A stretch of 64,000 nt of DNA from Brucella pseudogrignonensis. Its GTDB lineage: Bacteria; Pseudomonadota; Alphaproteobacteria; Rhizobiales; Rhizobiaceae. Where the stretch lies: positions 1 to 64,000 of the forward strand of contig NZ_NNRM01000043.1 in assembly GCF_002252525.1 (NCBI RefSeq), read 5' to 3'. Every line of letters starts with the position of its first letter. Position 1 is the first letter of the stretch. A model generated the notes under the pieces. The model made no database searches. It had not been told where the DNA came from and was given only the letters and a program-made list of their open reading frames with translations. The translations under genes and the position numbers were made by a program. Positions 8,171 through 18,400 of the stretch are shown here, in pieces.

Positions 8171-9261
8171 CCGATCAGCCGCTTGTCGTCTTCGACGGTG
8201 TCGCCAAACGTTTCGGAAGTTTCGTCGCCGTCGAGAAGACGGACTTCGAAATCCGCAAGGGCGAGTTTCTTGCCATCATGGGCTCCAGCGGCTGTGGCAA
8301 GACCACGACGCTGCGCATGCTGGCCGGCCTCGAAGCGCCGAGCGAGGGCGAAATCCGCCTTGCCGGCAAGCGTATCAACGATCTGCCGACCTGGCAGCGC
8401 GACACGCCGATGGTGTGGCAAAGCCTCGCGCTGTTCTCGTTCCTGACGGTTCGCGAGAATGTCGAGTTCAGCTTGCGCATGCGCGGCGTCGGTAAGGCGG
8501 AGCGCCGCAGGCGCACCGCTACCTGGCTGGAGCGCATGCAGATCACCGAATTCGCCGACCGCAATGTCGCGCATCTTTCGGGGGGCCAGCGCCAGCGCGT
8601 GGCGCTCGCTCGCTCGCTGGTGACGGAACCGGAAATCCTGCTGCTCGACGAACCGCTCTCGGCGCTCGACGCGCATCTGAAGGTGCGCATGCAAACGGTG
8701 CTTTCCAACCTGCAGCGCGAGCTTGGCATCACCTTCGTCTATGTCACGCACAGCCAGTCGGAAGCCTTCTCGATGGCCGACCGCGTCGTCATCATGAGCC
8801 GCGGCCGGATCGAGCAAATTGGCAATCCGCAGGAAATCTATCGTGCGCCGCGCACCCGCTTCGTCGCCGAATTCCTCGGTTCGTCCAATATCTTTGCTGG
8901 CAACGTCTCCTATGCCAACGGCCAGTCGGTGAAGATCGCCACGCCGGCCGGCGAGTTCATCGTCGTGCCGAATGCGGCGCGCCCGCTCGCCAAGGGCGAC
9001 AAGGCGACCTTCGTGATCTCGGACGACCGCGTGCACCTCAGCAACGAGCCGCCAGCCGACGGCTATAACGGCATGCAGGCCTCGGTGGTGGGCGAGGAGT
9101 TCGTCGGCGCCACGGCGGTCATTCACCTCGAGGGCGCCGACCGCACCGAGGTCAAGGCGCAGAAGAGCCATGAGGAACTGGAGAAGCTGAACCTGGAGCC
9201 GGGTGCGAGGATCTGGGTGTCGTGGCGGCCTGAAGCCACGCATGTCCTGCCCGGCGAATAG
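8167..9261 (+). CDS. ABC transporter ATP-binding protein, PotA type
   Basis: Cytoplasmic ATPase powering the importer, 364 residues. It has Walker A GSSGCGKTT (about 38-46), a Q-loop variant MVWQSLALFSF where most relatives read FQ.YALFP, signature LSGGQRQRVALARSL, Walker B ILLLDEPLSALD and the switch-region THSQSEAF. A TOBE-type regulatory domain follows (about 245-360). The gene starts four bases inside the permease gene and ends the importer operon; a GC-rich hairpin follows 16 bases after the stop. Confidence 0.88.
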   Translation: MTDQPLVVFDGVAKRFGSFVAVEKTDFEIRKGEFLAIMGSSGCGKTTTLRMLAGLEAPSEGEIRLAGKRINDLPTWQRDTPMVWQSLALFSFLTVRENVEFSLRMRGVGKAERRRRTATWLERMQITEFADRNVAHLSGGQRQRVALARSLVTEPEILLLDEPLSALDAHLKVRMQTVLSNLQRELGITFVYVTHSQSEAFSMADRVVIMSRGRIEQIGNPQEIYRAPRTRFVAEFLGSSNIFAGNVSYANGQSVKIATPAGEFIVVPNAARPLAKGDKATFVISDDRVHLSNEPPADGYNGMQASVVGEEFVGATAVIHLEGADRTEVKAQKSHEELEKLNLEPGARIWVSWRPEATHVLPGE

Positions 9262-9277
9262 GTTTCCGGCGGCGGCC

Positions 9278-9299
9278 CGCGCCGCGCAAGTGCGGCGCG
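9278..9299 (+). terminator. GC-rich hairpin after the importer operon
   Basis: Perfect eight-base stem CGCGCCGC / GCGGCGCG with a six-base loop. It lacks a clear T-run, so it may be a weak terminator or an mRNA-stabilising stem between the ATPase and the MFS gene. Confidence 0.45.
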
Positions 9300-9386
9300 T
9301 GAGGGGAGCTATGGTCCACCGGCCGCTTTTACGGCCAGACGATCGCGGCAGTCGGTCCGATACCGGCAATTGAAGGGAGAAGAACA

Positions 9387-11237
<1,851 letters not shown>

Positions 11238-11256
11238 GTCGAACGAACAATGAACT

Positions 11257-11553
11257 TCACGCGGCACGTAGCATTCTACCAGTGCGGCGCAATGGCCTGA
11301 AGCCGTCTGTCATCTGCTGTTCTGCATCCCAGGAATAGATCCCGGTGAGGTTTCTGTGTTCCCAACTGAGTGGCGAGACATGTTTCAATAACTCGTTTGG
11401 AATATTCCGGCCTTGTTGTCGCAAATGTGCGGCAGCGCGACTGAGATAGACCGTATTCCAATAAACAATGGCGCTCACCACCAGATTGAGGCCGGAAGCC
11501 CGGAATGCCTGGCTGTCGTCCGCGCTCAAGATGGCTTCCCCCACGCAGTTCAT
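11257..11553 (-). pseudogene. Tn3-family transposase TnpA, C-terminal fragment
   Basis: The last 80-90 residues of a Tn3 transposase, normally about 970-1000 residues. ASGLNLVVSAIVYWNTVYL, then GRNIPNELLKHVSPLSWEH and RNLTGIYSWD form the conserved TnpA C-terminus. The rest of the gene is lost upstream of about 11540, before the IS5 insertion at 11689. No catalytic residues remain, so it cannot move alone. Confidence 0.8.
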
Positions 11554-11688
11554 CAGGATAAATCAACCTAGCCGACCCGTCCGGTGAAAAGGGGGCACTG
11601 CAATGGAGAAGTTTGACACTCGTAACGTGTTACAGAATTTGTTAGAGACGAATTAAGGTTCGTGTTAGCCAATGTGAACCCAAAGCTA

Positions 11689-12528
11689 GGCTCAGGACCC
11701 ATTGATTTCAGAATGATGAGCTGATTCAGTTTCGCCTTAGGAGACTGATCAATGAGTAATCTTTACTGGCTGAGCGAAGGACAAATGTCACGCCTTCGCC
11801 CCTTTTTTCCCAAGAGCCATGGACGTCCACGCGTTGATGATAGGCGTGTCTTGAGTGGAATTATATTCATTCTTCGCAATGGGTTACGGTGGTGTGATGC
11901 CCCTCGGGAATACGGACCCTGTAAAACGCTCTATAATCGTTGGAACCGTTGGTGTCACAAGGGGATATTTGCGCAGATATTGGAAGGCCTGTCTTCAAAA
12001 TCATCAGTCGGCAAGACCGTGATGATGGATGCGACCTATTTGAAAGCACACCGTACGGCTTCAAGCTTGCGGTTAAAAAAAGGGGTAGTGGACGCCTGAT
12101 CGGTCGGACGAAGGGTGGCATGAATACCAAATTGCACGCCGTCAGCGATGCACAGGGTCGCCCCATCAGGTTACACATCACGGCGGGACAAATCAGCGAC
12201 TATACCGGAGCAGCAGCCCTAATCGAGACGTTACCGAAGGTCGACTGGCTTCTTGCTGACAGAGGCTATGATGCAGACTGGTTCAGAAAACGGTTAAAAG
12301 ACAACGAGATAAAGCCGTGCATCCCGGGGCGCAAAAACCGCAAGAAGGCCATCAAATATGACAAACGCCGATACAAGCGGCGCAATCGTATCGAAATCAT
12401 GTTTGGCAGACTCAAAGACTGGCGAAGAATTGCCACCCGTTACGATCGCTGCCCGGTCGTGTTCCGAGCAGCTATAGAGCTCGCGGCTGCCGTGATCTTC
12501 TGGCTCAGAAAGGAATGAGTCCTGAGCC
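11689..12528 (+). mobile_element. Complete IS5-family element (IS427 group, IS711-like), 840 bp
   Basis: Terminal inverted repeats GGCTCAGGACCCATT (11689 on) and its near-perfect complement AATGAGTCCTGAGCC (ending 12528), one mismatch in 15. Both ends are flanked by a TA duplication (11687-11688 and 12529-12530). Size, TA target and two-frame transposase all fit the IS427 group to which Brucella IS711 belongs. It appears complete and potentially active. Confidence 0.85.
11752..12518 (+). CDS. IS5-family transposase OrfAB, made by -1 frameshift
   Basis: DDE transposase split over two frames. Frame A (11752-12099, 115 residues) holds the N-terminal DUF4096-like part (LSEGQMSRLRPFFPKSHGRP and NGLRWCDAPREYGP) and the first catalytic Asp in VMMDATYLKAHRTA. 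Frame B, which is open to 12518, carries the second Asp in WLLADRGYDADWFR and the Glu in RNRIEIMFGRLKDWRR. The switch point is the slippery run TTAAAAAAAGGGG near 12075-12087, where programmed -1 slippage fuses the halves, as is usual in this group. Nothing suggests inactivation. Confidence 0.85.
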
Positions 12529-12530
12529 TA

Positions 12531-12662
12531 ATGTTCCTGTTACAATTCGTCGTGGGCACCCTTGCAGGACATTTCTTCTTTGGCCCGCTCATCGCCATAG
12601 GCGGAGCACTATGGCTCGGTTATCAGGTTTATCAAACTGAGAAGTCGTATTGCTCATGGTGA
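12531..12662 (+). other. Short hydrophobic open frame next to the IS5 end
   Basis: A 43-codon frame starting right at the IS border encodes a glycine-rich hydrophobic helix (VVGTLAGHFFFGPLIAIGGA) and a short polar tail. It may be the 3' end of a small membrane-protein gene cut by the insertion, given that the ATG lies at the junction and no ribosome site is seen. No family is recognised. Confidence 0.25.
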
Positions 12663-12909
12663 AATGATATATTATTATTAAATATCAATAACTTAGTTCC
12701 ATAATAGAACTTATGCGATTTATGCTAAGATATTGTTTTCTATGGCATAATTCAGGAAGTTGATGTCTCCATTGTCATGCACCCCCATCTCCGACGAGGC
12801 CTTCCCACATCTTAGTTTGGTGCCCACTATGAACCGCTGCAATATCGTTGAAGGACGTACAATTGCGCGCTAGCGACCGCGCGCCGCTTGAAATTTATCC
12901 TGCCACGAT
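12663..12909. other. AT-rich intergenic stretch before vapBC
   Basis: Markedly AT-rich sequence with no recognisable gene. It probably contains the distal promoter region of the toxin-antitoxin operon. Confidence 0.35.
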
Positions 12910-12929
12910 GTATATACTAGTGTATATAC
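12910..12929 (+). promoter_or_regulatory. vapBC operator/promoter repeats
   Basis: Two copies of the self-complementary octamer GTATATAC separated by TAGT, immediately upstream of the AAGGAG ribosome site (12931-12936). Placement and dyad structure are typical of the autoregulatory operator bound by a VapB or VapBC complex, and the TATA-rich core can serve as -10. Confidence 0.6.
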
Positions 12930-12942
12930 AAAGGAGACCAAT

Positions 12943-13212
12943 ATGCCACAGCTCCGACACTCCGAACCTACACCAGCCCGCGAAGCAAAACTCTTCCGTA
13001 ACAATAAGAGTCAGGCTGTTCGCATTCCAGCTGACTTCGAACTTCCCGGCGACCGGGTGATGATCCATCGCGATGGAGATCGACTTATCATAGAGCCGGT
13101 GCGTCGCCTGAACCTGCTGGAAGTGCTTGCCGGATTGGAACCGCTTGGGCCGGAAGATCAGTTCCCGAATGTTGACGATACCCTGCTACCGTTGAAAGAG
13201 ATCGACCTGTGA
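12943..13212 (+). CDS. vapB: VapB-type antitoxin (AbrB/SpoVT fold)
   Basis: Antitoxin of 89 residues that binds DNA through a swapped-hairpin AbrB domain and neutralises the adjacent PIN toxin with its C-terminal tail. The DNA-binding part is seen at AKLFRNNKSQAVRIPADFEL and DRVMIHRDGDRLIIEP. It starts seven bases after a good AAGGAG site, and its stop overlaps the GTG start of vapC (GTGA, 13209-13212). Autoregulation through the octamer repeats upstream is likely. Confidence 0.85.
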   Translation: MPQLRHSEPTPAREAKLFRNNKSQAVRIPADFELPGDRVMIHRDGDRLIIEPVRRLNLLEVLAGLEPLGPEDQFPNVDDTLLPLKEIDL

Positions 13213-13616
13213 GCGCGCTCTACATGCTTGACACCAATGTCGTGTCCGAGCTTGCACGAAACCCCAAAGGTGCTGTCGCCAGACGCATCGCCGAGGTTGG
13301 GCCAGAAGCAGTTTGTGTCAGTATCATCACGGCAGCAGAGTTGCGTTATGGATGTGCCAAAAAGGGGTCGCCGAAGCTACTGGCGCACATCGAGGCCATT
13401 CTTGGAAGTATGCAAGTGCTCGCACTTGATACGCCTGCCGACGCCGAATATGGGCGAATCCGAGCCGAATTGGAAGCCGTTGGTAAGCCCATCGGTCCGA
13501 ATGACCTCTTCATCGCTGCCCATGCTTATGCGCTCGGGGTGGTGTTAGTCACGGCCAATACCGGAGAATTCTCACGCATCCGTGCTCTGAGGGTCGAAAA
13601 CTGGCTACGCGACTGA
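13209..13616 (+). CDS. vapC: VapC-type toxin, PIN-domain ribonuclease
   Basis: PIN-domain RNase of 135 residues. The conserved acidic residues that bind the catalytic metal are present: MLDTNVVSEL (first Asp), TAAELRYG (Glu), IGPNDLFIAAHA (Asp) and the final TANTGEF, where Asn replaces the more usual Asp. VapC toxins cleave initiator tRNA or rRNA; the target of this one is unknown. Start GTG 13209 is translationally coupled to vapB. It is likely a stability module of the replicon. Confidence 0.87.
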   Translation: MSALYMLDTNVVSELARNPKGAVARRIAEVGPEAVCVSIITAAELRYGCAKKGSPKLLAHIEAILGSMQVLALDTPADAEYGRIRAELEAVGKPIGPNDLFIAAHAYALGVVLVTANTGEFSRIRALRVENWLRD

Positions 13617-13869
13617 GCCGTGCTGTTGTTCGTTCAAAGAGAATCTGACGCTGAATGGACAGATCACTAAAAAGTGCATTTATGATCGGTAGATTGTCCC
13701 TTGGTCTGCTCATGCCTGGGATAAAGACTGCTTGAAATCCGCGACACGTCCTGGCGGTATAATGTATAATCGCTGGCATCGTTTCTTGCGATGAACGACT
13801 GATTTTCCGCTGACGCCTGCTATGAATGTAGATGCCGAATCTGAACAACGAATGATGCTTTAACTGCTG

Positions 13870-15672
13870 ATGATGACCGACCCGCTCCACATTCTCAAAA
13901 CCATTTATGGATACGATGCCTTCCGTGGGCGGCAAGCGGAAATCGTATCGCACGCGATAGCAGGCAATAATGCATTCGTCCTGATGCCGACAGGCGGCGG
14001 CAAATCGCTATGCTATCAGATTCCCGCCCTTGCGCGACCGGGCATGGGGATCGTGGTTTCACCGCTTCTCGCGTTGATGGCCGATCAGGTCTCCGCGCTC
14101 CGGCAGGCGGGTGTGAAGGCTGCGGCGCTCAATTCCGACCTTGCTGGCGATGACAGGCTAGCCTTGTGGCGTGATATCCATGCCGGGGCACTTGATCTGC
14201 TCTATGTCGCGCCTGAAACCCTGCTCAGACCGGATACATTGCAACGCCTGAGCGACGTGCCTCTCTCGCTAATCGCTATCGATGAAGCGCATTGCCTGTC
14301 GCAATGGGGGCATGATTTCAGACCATCCTATCGACAGCTTGATGTGTTGATGACGCAGTTTCCCGACACGCCACGCATGGCGTTGACCGCAACTGCCGAC
14401 GAGCCGACACGTGCGGAAATCCTGTCGCATCTGCAGATTGACAAGCGCGATGCCTTCATCGCCGGTTTCGACCGTCCCAATATTCGCTACGCGATCATGG
14501 AGAAGGACAATCCTCGTGCGCAGTTGAAACGCTTTCTACAGGATCACCAGGGCGAAAGCGGCATCGTTTACTGTCTTTCGAAACGGAAGACGGAAGAAAC
14601 AGCCGGATGGCTCCGCAGTCTTGGCTACGACGCCCTCTCCTATCATGGCGGCATGGAAAAGTCCGCGCGCGAGGCGAACCAGGCACGATTCCAGCACGAC
14701 GAGGCGGTCATCATGGTGGCGACGATTGCCTTTGGGATGGGGATCGACAAGCCGGATGTTCGCTTCGTCGCCCATATCGATCTGCCGGGAAGCATCGAAG
14801 CCTATTATCAGGAGACAGGGCGTGCAGGGCGCGACGGACTTCCAGCCGAAGCGATGATGCTCTACGGTTATGACGATATCGTCCTGCGCAGCCGCTTCAT
14901 CGAGGAATCCGACGCGCCCGATCAGCGTAAGCGGATGGAGCGGCAGAAACTCGATACCCTCCTCGGGCTGGCCGAAACGGCGAACTGTCGCAGACAGGTG
15001 CTGCTGTCTTATTTCGGTGATCGATGCGAACCATGCAGCAATTGCGATACCTGCGCCGAACCACCAACCCTCTTCGATGGGACAATAGCCGCGCAGAAAA
15101 TATTGTCCTGCATTCACAGAACCGGGGAGCGGTTCGGGCAAGCCTATATTGTCGATGTCCTTCTTGGCGTCGACGATGAGCGCATCAGCCGCTTCGGCCA
15201 CGACCAGATTTCGACTTTCGGAATCGGCCGCGAGCATGACAATCACACCTGGCGTGCGATCATACGGCAGTTGGTCGCGCAGAGGTTAATCGATGTCGAC
15301 TTTGCCGGACACGGCAGTTTGTCGATCTCGGAGACAGGCAGGCAGTTTTTGCGCGCAAAGCATACGCTCATGTTGCGTGTCCCGCCGAAATCGAAGCCAT
15401 CGCGTGGTGCTGTTTCGCCTGGAAAATCGGTAACATCCGCCCTTTCGGAGCGTGATGAAGCGCTGTTTCAGGCGCTACGTGAGAAGCGGCTAGAGATCGC
15501 GCGCGCCCAAAATGTGCCACCTTATGTGATCTTCCACGATCGCACACTGATCGAACTGGCCACAGCCAGGCCAGCCTCACACGCCCAGATGGCCGATGTG
15601 CCCGGTGTGGGCGATACAAAGCTCGAACGCTACGGCCCGGCCTTTTTGGCCGTCATCAACGCACACGATTAG
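13870..15672 (+). CDS. recQ: ATP-dependent DNA helicase RecQ
   Basis: A 3'-5' DNA helicase acting in recombination and fork repair, 600 residues, near the usual 600-610. Order of domains: DEAD-type helicase with Walker A MPTGGGKS (about 39-46) and DEAH box (about 138-141), a second helicase lobe with the QETGRAGRDG motif VI, a zinc-binding RQC segment whose cysteines lie in ANCRRQVLL and CEPCSNCDTC (about 373-400), a winged helix, and a C-terminal HRDC domain (about 525-598). All key motifs are intact. It directly follows vapBC in the same orientation with a 250-base gap. A plasmid-borne second recQ is somewhat unusual; it may have been carried in with the flanking mobile DNA. Confidence 0.9.
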   Translation: MMTDPLHILKTIYGYDAFRGRQAEIVSHAIAGNNAFVLMPTGGGKSLCYQIPALARPGMGIVVSPLLALMADQVSALRQAGVKAAALNSDLAGDDRLALWRDIHAGALDLLYVAPETLLRPDTLQRLSDVPLSLIAIDEAHCLSQWGHDFRPSYRQLDVLMTQFPDTPRMALTATADEPTRAEILSHLQIDKRDAFIAGFDRPNIRYAIMEKDNPRAQLKRFLQDHQGESGIVYCLSKRKTEETAGWLRSLGYDALSYHGGMEKSAREANQARFQHDEAVIMVATIAFGMGIDKPDVRFVAHIDLPGSIEAYYQETGRAGRDGLPAEAMMLYGYDDIVLRSRFIEESDAPDQRKRMERQKLDTLLGLAETANCRRQVLLSYFGDRCEPCSNCDTCAEPPTLFDGTIAAQKILSCIHRTGERFGQAYIVDVLLGVDDERISRFGHDQISTFGIGREHDNHTWRAIIRQLVAQRLIDVDFAGHGSLSISETGRQFLRAKHTLMLRVPPKSKPSRGAVSPGKSVTSALSERDEALFQALREKRLEIARAQNVPPYVIFHDRTLIELATARPASHAQMADVPGVGDTKLERYGPAFLAVINAHD

Positions 15673-15673
15673 T

Positions 15674-15913
15674 CCCGCCGAGATCATCGCCCCTGCGGTG
15701 TGGCTCTATTATCGGTTCCCGTTGAGCCTGCGCGACGTGGAAGACTTCTTGGCGGAGCGCGGCATCATCGTCACGTTTCAGACCGTCGCAGAATGGGCGG
15801 CGAAATTCGGCTTGAAATTCGCTCATCAACTCCGCTGCCGCTCACGAGGCCACTTTGCCGATAAGTGGCAGCTTGATGAGATGGCGGTCCTCGACAAAGA
15901 AACCCGCCAGTAA
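15674..15913 (+). pseudogene. IS6-family transposase, N-terminal fragment
   Basis: Only the first 70 or so residues: PAVWLYYRFPLSLRDVEDFL, then RGIIVTFQTVAEWAAKFG and FADKWQLDEMAV, which ends just after the first catalytic Asp. The frame is cut immediately before the start of the toxin gene remnant at 15918. The fragment abuts the recQ stop, so an IS6-mediated deletion probably joined recQ to the toxin region. Confidence 0.75.
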
Positions 15914-15917
15914 CAAG

Positions 15918-16161
15918 CGGGCTTCTCTGCCGAGATTGGCGGACTATGCCAAGAGTTTCGTGAAGGATTGGGAGCGGCTTTCCCGTTCTGACCGCTACAA
16001 CATGCACCAGCTCAAGGAGGCCATGTTGCTCCTGATAGCGAACGACGAGCCGCTACTAGGCTCGGAATGGCTTGACCACGCCCTGAAAGGGGATTGGACC
16101 GACCATCGGGAATGCCATATCGGCGGCGATTTCCTCTTGGTGTATCAGGTCGAGGATGGAG
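15918..16161 (+). pseudogene. YafQ/RelE-family toxin, 5' part (interrupted by IS3 element)
   Basis: About 80 residues of a type II mRNA-interferase toxin: SLPRLADYAKSFVKDWERLS, then MHQLKEAMLLLIANDEPL and KGDWTDHRECHIGGDFLLVY. The final beta-strand is missing here but is found at 17471-17528 on the other side of the insertion. No good start codon is seen, because an IS6 remnant borders the 5' end, and no antitoxin gene remains. The toxin is therefore broken at both ends. Confidence 0.75.
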
Positions 16162-16188
16162 TGCTCCCTATTTCACCGGACAAGTCGG

Positions 16189-17016
16189 CTAGTTTGATTT
16201 AGCCCTGATGAACAGCCGCGGGGAAGCCATCTTGAGCGCGGAATGTGGATGGATTTCGTTGTAGTCTTCGATCCATCCGTGGATGAGCCGGAGCGCAGTT
16301 TCGGCGTCCGGTAGAGCTGATATGCGGATATAATCCCGCTTCAGGGTTTTAACGAAGGCTTCCGACATACCGTTCGACTGCGGGCTAGCCACTGGCGTAA
16401 AGCAAGGCGTCAAATTGAGGGCTTGGGCAAACAGTCTCGTGTCTCTTGCTGTGTAGGCCGAACCATTGTCGGAGAGATGCTCGATAGCATGCGGAGCTCG
16501 GGTTGCTCCGAAGCGTTTCTCGACCGCCTCCAGCATCATGTCGCGCACGTCCGAGCCGGAGATGCCAGCATTTGCGACCGCTGTCCAGGCAATGATCTCG
16601 CGGTCGAAAGCGTCGATGATGAAGGCGAGACGGATGATCTCACCGTTCCAGCAGGTAAATTCCAGACCGTCCGAGCACCAGCGCAGGTTCGAGCGCATGA
16701 CCATGACCTTGCCGTCGTGGACACGTCCCTTGCGAACAGCCGTATGCTTCTCCAAGAGCATCGCATGATTGCCCATGATGCGATGAACCCGCTTGGCGTT
16801 GACGGCGGGCTTATCGGCGGCTCGTCTTTCGCGATTGAGGAGCGCGGCGATCCGCCTATAGCCATAGGTGGGCCTTTGATCCACCAGCCTGCGAATGATC
16901 GGCAGAAGCACTGCATCCTCAACCTTGTTGTAGGGCCCGCGCGGCTTTGATCTGCCTTTCAACCGCTCAACGAGATTTGAACGGGACACGCCCAGCGTAT
17001 TTGCGACGGTCTTCAT
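16189..17016 (-). CDS. IS3-family (IS2 group) transposase OrfB
   Basis: DDE catalytic protein, 275 residues. HTH_21-like YGYRRIAALLNRERR precedes the core: first Asp in LRWCSDGLEF, second in EHLSDNGSAYT and Glu in SNGMSEAFVKTLKRDY. The C-terminal WIEDYNEIHPHSALKM block is complete. The Asp in the first motif sits in WCSDGLEF where IS2 relatives read the same, supporting the IS2 group. It overlaps orfA by four bases; the active protein would be the OrfAB frameshift fusion. Confidence 0.88.
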   Translation of the reverse strand: MKTVANTLGVSRSNLVERLKGRSKPRGPYNKVEDAVLLPIIRRLVDQRPTYGYRRIAALLNRERRAADKPAVNAKRVHRIMGNHAMLLEKHTAVRKGRVHDGKVMVMRSNLRWCSDGLEFTCWNGEIIRLAFIIDAFDREIIAWTAVANAGISGSDVRDMMLEAVEKRFGATRAPHAIEHLSDNGSAYTARDTRLFAQALNLTPCFTPVASPQSNGMSEAFVKTLKRDYIRISALPDAETALRLIHGWIEDYNEIHPHSALKMASPRLFIRAKSN

Positions 17017-17402
17017 CGGGAACCGTCCTTCGGCAACAAGATTGGCCGCGATATCCGTTTTTTTGAGTCCGCTTTGGAAAGGGCTTCGCGGAGGATTTCG
17101 ACCTCCATCGTTTTGCGGCCGAGCATGCGCTCCAACTCACGGACGCGCTCTTCCAGCTTCTTTACTTCCGAATTGCCGACAACTGGCTCGTCAGAATCCA
17201 CCGCTGCAGCACCTCCCTCGCTCAAAAGTCTGCGCCACCGGTAAAGCAAATTGGGCGCAACGCCATGGCGGCGAGCGGTCGAAGATACCGTCTCGCCTGG
17301 CTCAAAACTTTGCTCAATGATTGTCAGTTTCTGCTCAGTTGTCCACCTCCTGCGGCGGACATCACCAGTTAGCAATTCAACGTGTCTGAAGTCGTTAGAC
17401 AT
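17013..17402 (-). CDS. IS3-family (IS2 group) transposase OrfA
   Basis: DNA-binding half, 129 residues. A helix-turn-helix (RRRRWTTEQKLTIIEQSFEP, TARRHGVAPNLLYRWRRLL, about 16-62) is followed by a leucine-zipper coiled coil (VKKLEERVRELERMLGRKTM, about 80-105) for dimerisation. Start ATG 17402 lies about 70 bases inside the element's right end. Confidence 0.87.
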   Translation of the reverse strand: MSNDFRHVELLTGDVRRRRWTTEQKLTIIEQSFEPGETVSSTARRHGVAPNLLYRWRRLLSEGGAAAVDSDEPVVGNSEVKKLEERVRELERMLGRKTMEVEILREALSKADSKKRISRPILLPKDGSR

Positions 17403-17470
17403 AAGCCTATACTCAACTCTGTGCTTGAGCCTTTCTGCTTATGCCGACTGCCCGGTTGAAATGGGGTGCA

Positions 17471-17528
17471 GTTCAGAGGACAACAGCGTGATTTTCGTGC
17501 GCGCTGGCACCCCACACCGAACTGTTTG
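17471..17528 (+). pseudogene. YafQ/RelE-family toxin, 3' remnant
   Basis: The frame reads NSVIFVRAGT and then PHRTV, whereas removing one C restores the family C-terminus THTELFE. This is the missing last strand of the toxin beginning at 15918, so the IS3 element split the gene; an additional one-base insertion shows further decay. Confidence 0.65.
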
Positions 17529-17638
17529 AGTGATTAAGGCTTCCTCTAATACTCAAAGCCTCATCGCCTCAAGCCTGCCCCCGGCCGTCCCTTTGGCCAC
17601 CTGTGACAAGAGCGGGACGTCCGGAGGCTAGCTGTTGT

Positions 17639-18388
17639 TCACTGTGCAGGCGCTGACACGGTAATCGTACACCTCTGATCTTTCTTTGCGTTGACAGCTG
17701 ACCGGGAGCACACATCAAGCGCCTGCCGGTTGGCTTGTACAAGTTCACTCGCTTCGACAATGCTACGCCACCCCCCGGGACTTCCCGATTCCATGAGGGC
17801 TATCCCGGCTTTCCAACGGTCATTGTTCATGACCACGGAGGCAACGGCCATATCAACCGTTCCAGGCAGTAAACGTGGCACAAATAACATTGCCAGGACA
17901 CCGGTGATGATACCGAACCCCACCGCGCCAAAGACCCACTTGTTTTGATTATCGCGCACGCGCGCGCCCGAGACGCGTGTTGAAAGATTACGACTCGCGC
18001 GTTCAAGGTCGGAAGCCTGTCGTTCGAGCTGCTGCGCGGCGTTCCTTACCAGAGCCTCGCCACTGCGCTCGAGAACCCCTGCATAGTGCTGCGCGCCCTG
18101 TCGAAGAATGGGTGACTGCTCGACGCCGTGCAAACGCTCTGCAACATTGTCGAGCGCCTGTACAAGTTGTGCGAGCTGGGGCTTGTAATCGGCTTGAGGC
18201 TCGATCTTCTCGAGCTGGTCGAAAGCAGCTTCGATGCCGCGCCGCATCACGGTCATTTCCGCGCTGATCTGCGTGCCCTGCGTCTCGACGGTGCGCCGGA
18301 GCGCATCAAAGGCTGCCGCCGGATCACCTGAATCTTCTTCACGCGTTGCGAGCCCAATGCCGTCTGTGTGGTCGTCGAGTTCCGTCAT
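17639..18388 (-). CDS. DUF6118-type protein downstream of traA
   Basis: A 249-residue protein with a long N-terminal helical, coiled-coil-like part (about 20-150, for example AQLVQALDNVAERLHGVEQS) and one membrane segment (WVFGAVGFGIITGVLAMLF, about 151-170). A C-terminal domain with an unpaired-looking CSRSAVN...RCTITV end follows. Proteins like this occur directly after traA in rhizobial transfer regions. It begins 12 bases after the traA stop, in one operon with it. Function unknown; a membrane-anchored accessory role in transfer is an inference. Confidence 0.7.
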   Translation of the reverse strand: MTELDDHTDGIGLATREEDSGDPAAAFDALRRTVETQGTQISAEMTVMRRGIEAAFDQLEKIEPQADYKPQLAQLVQALDNVAERLHGVEQSPILRQGAQHYAGVLERSGEALVRNAAQQLERQASDLERASRNLSTRVSGARVRDNQNKWVFGAVGFGIITGVLAMLFVPRLLPGTVDMAVASVVMNNDRWKAGIALMESGSPGGWRSIVEASELVQANRQALDVCSRSAVNAKKDQRCTITVSAPAQ

Positions 18389-18400
18389 GTTCTCCCTGCC

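Larger units (their letters stand above)
16162..17470 (-). mobile_element. Complete IS3-family element, IS2 group, about 1.31 kb
   Basis: The ends pair as inverted repeats: left end TGCTCCCTATTTCACCGGAC (16162 on), right end read inward TGCACCCCATTTCAACCGGG, and both continue into GTCGGC. Ends are TG...CA as in IS3. It carries orfA and orfB on the minus strand with a four-base overlap. It sits inside a YafQ-type toxin gene. I could not see a clear target duplication, so the flanks may have changed after insertion. Confidence 0.85.

Noticed and set aside
13549-13953. Minus-strand open frame between vapC and recQ
   Set aside because: It overlaps both genes and has no recognisable similarity or start signals.
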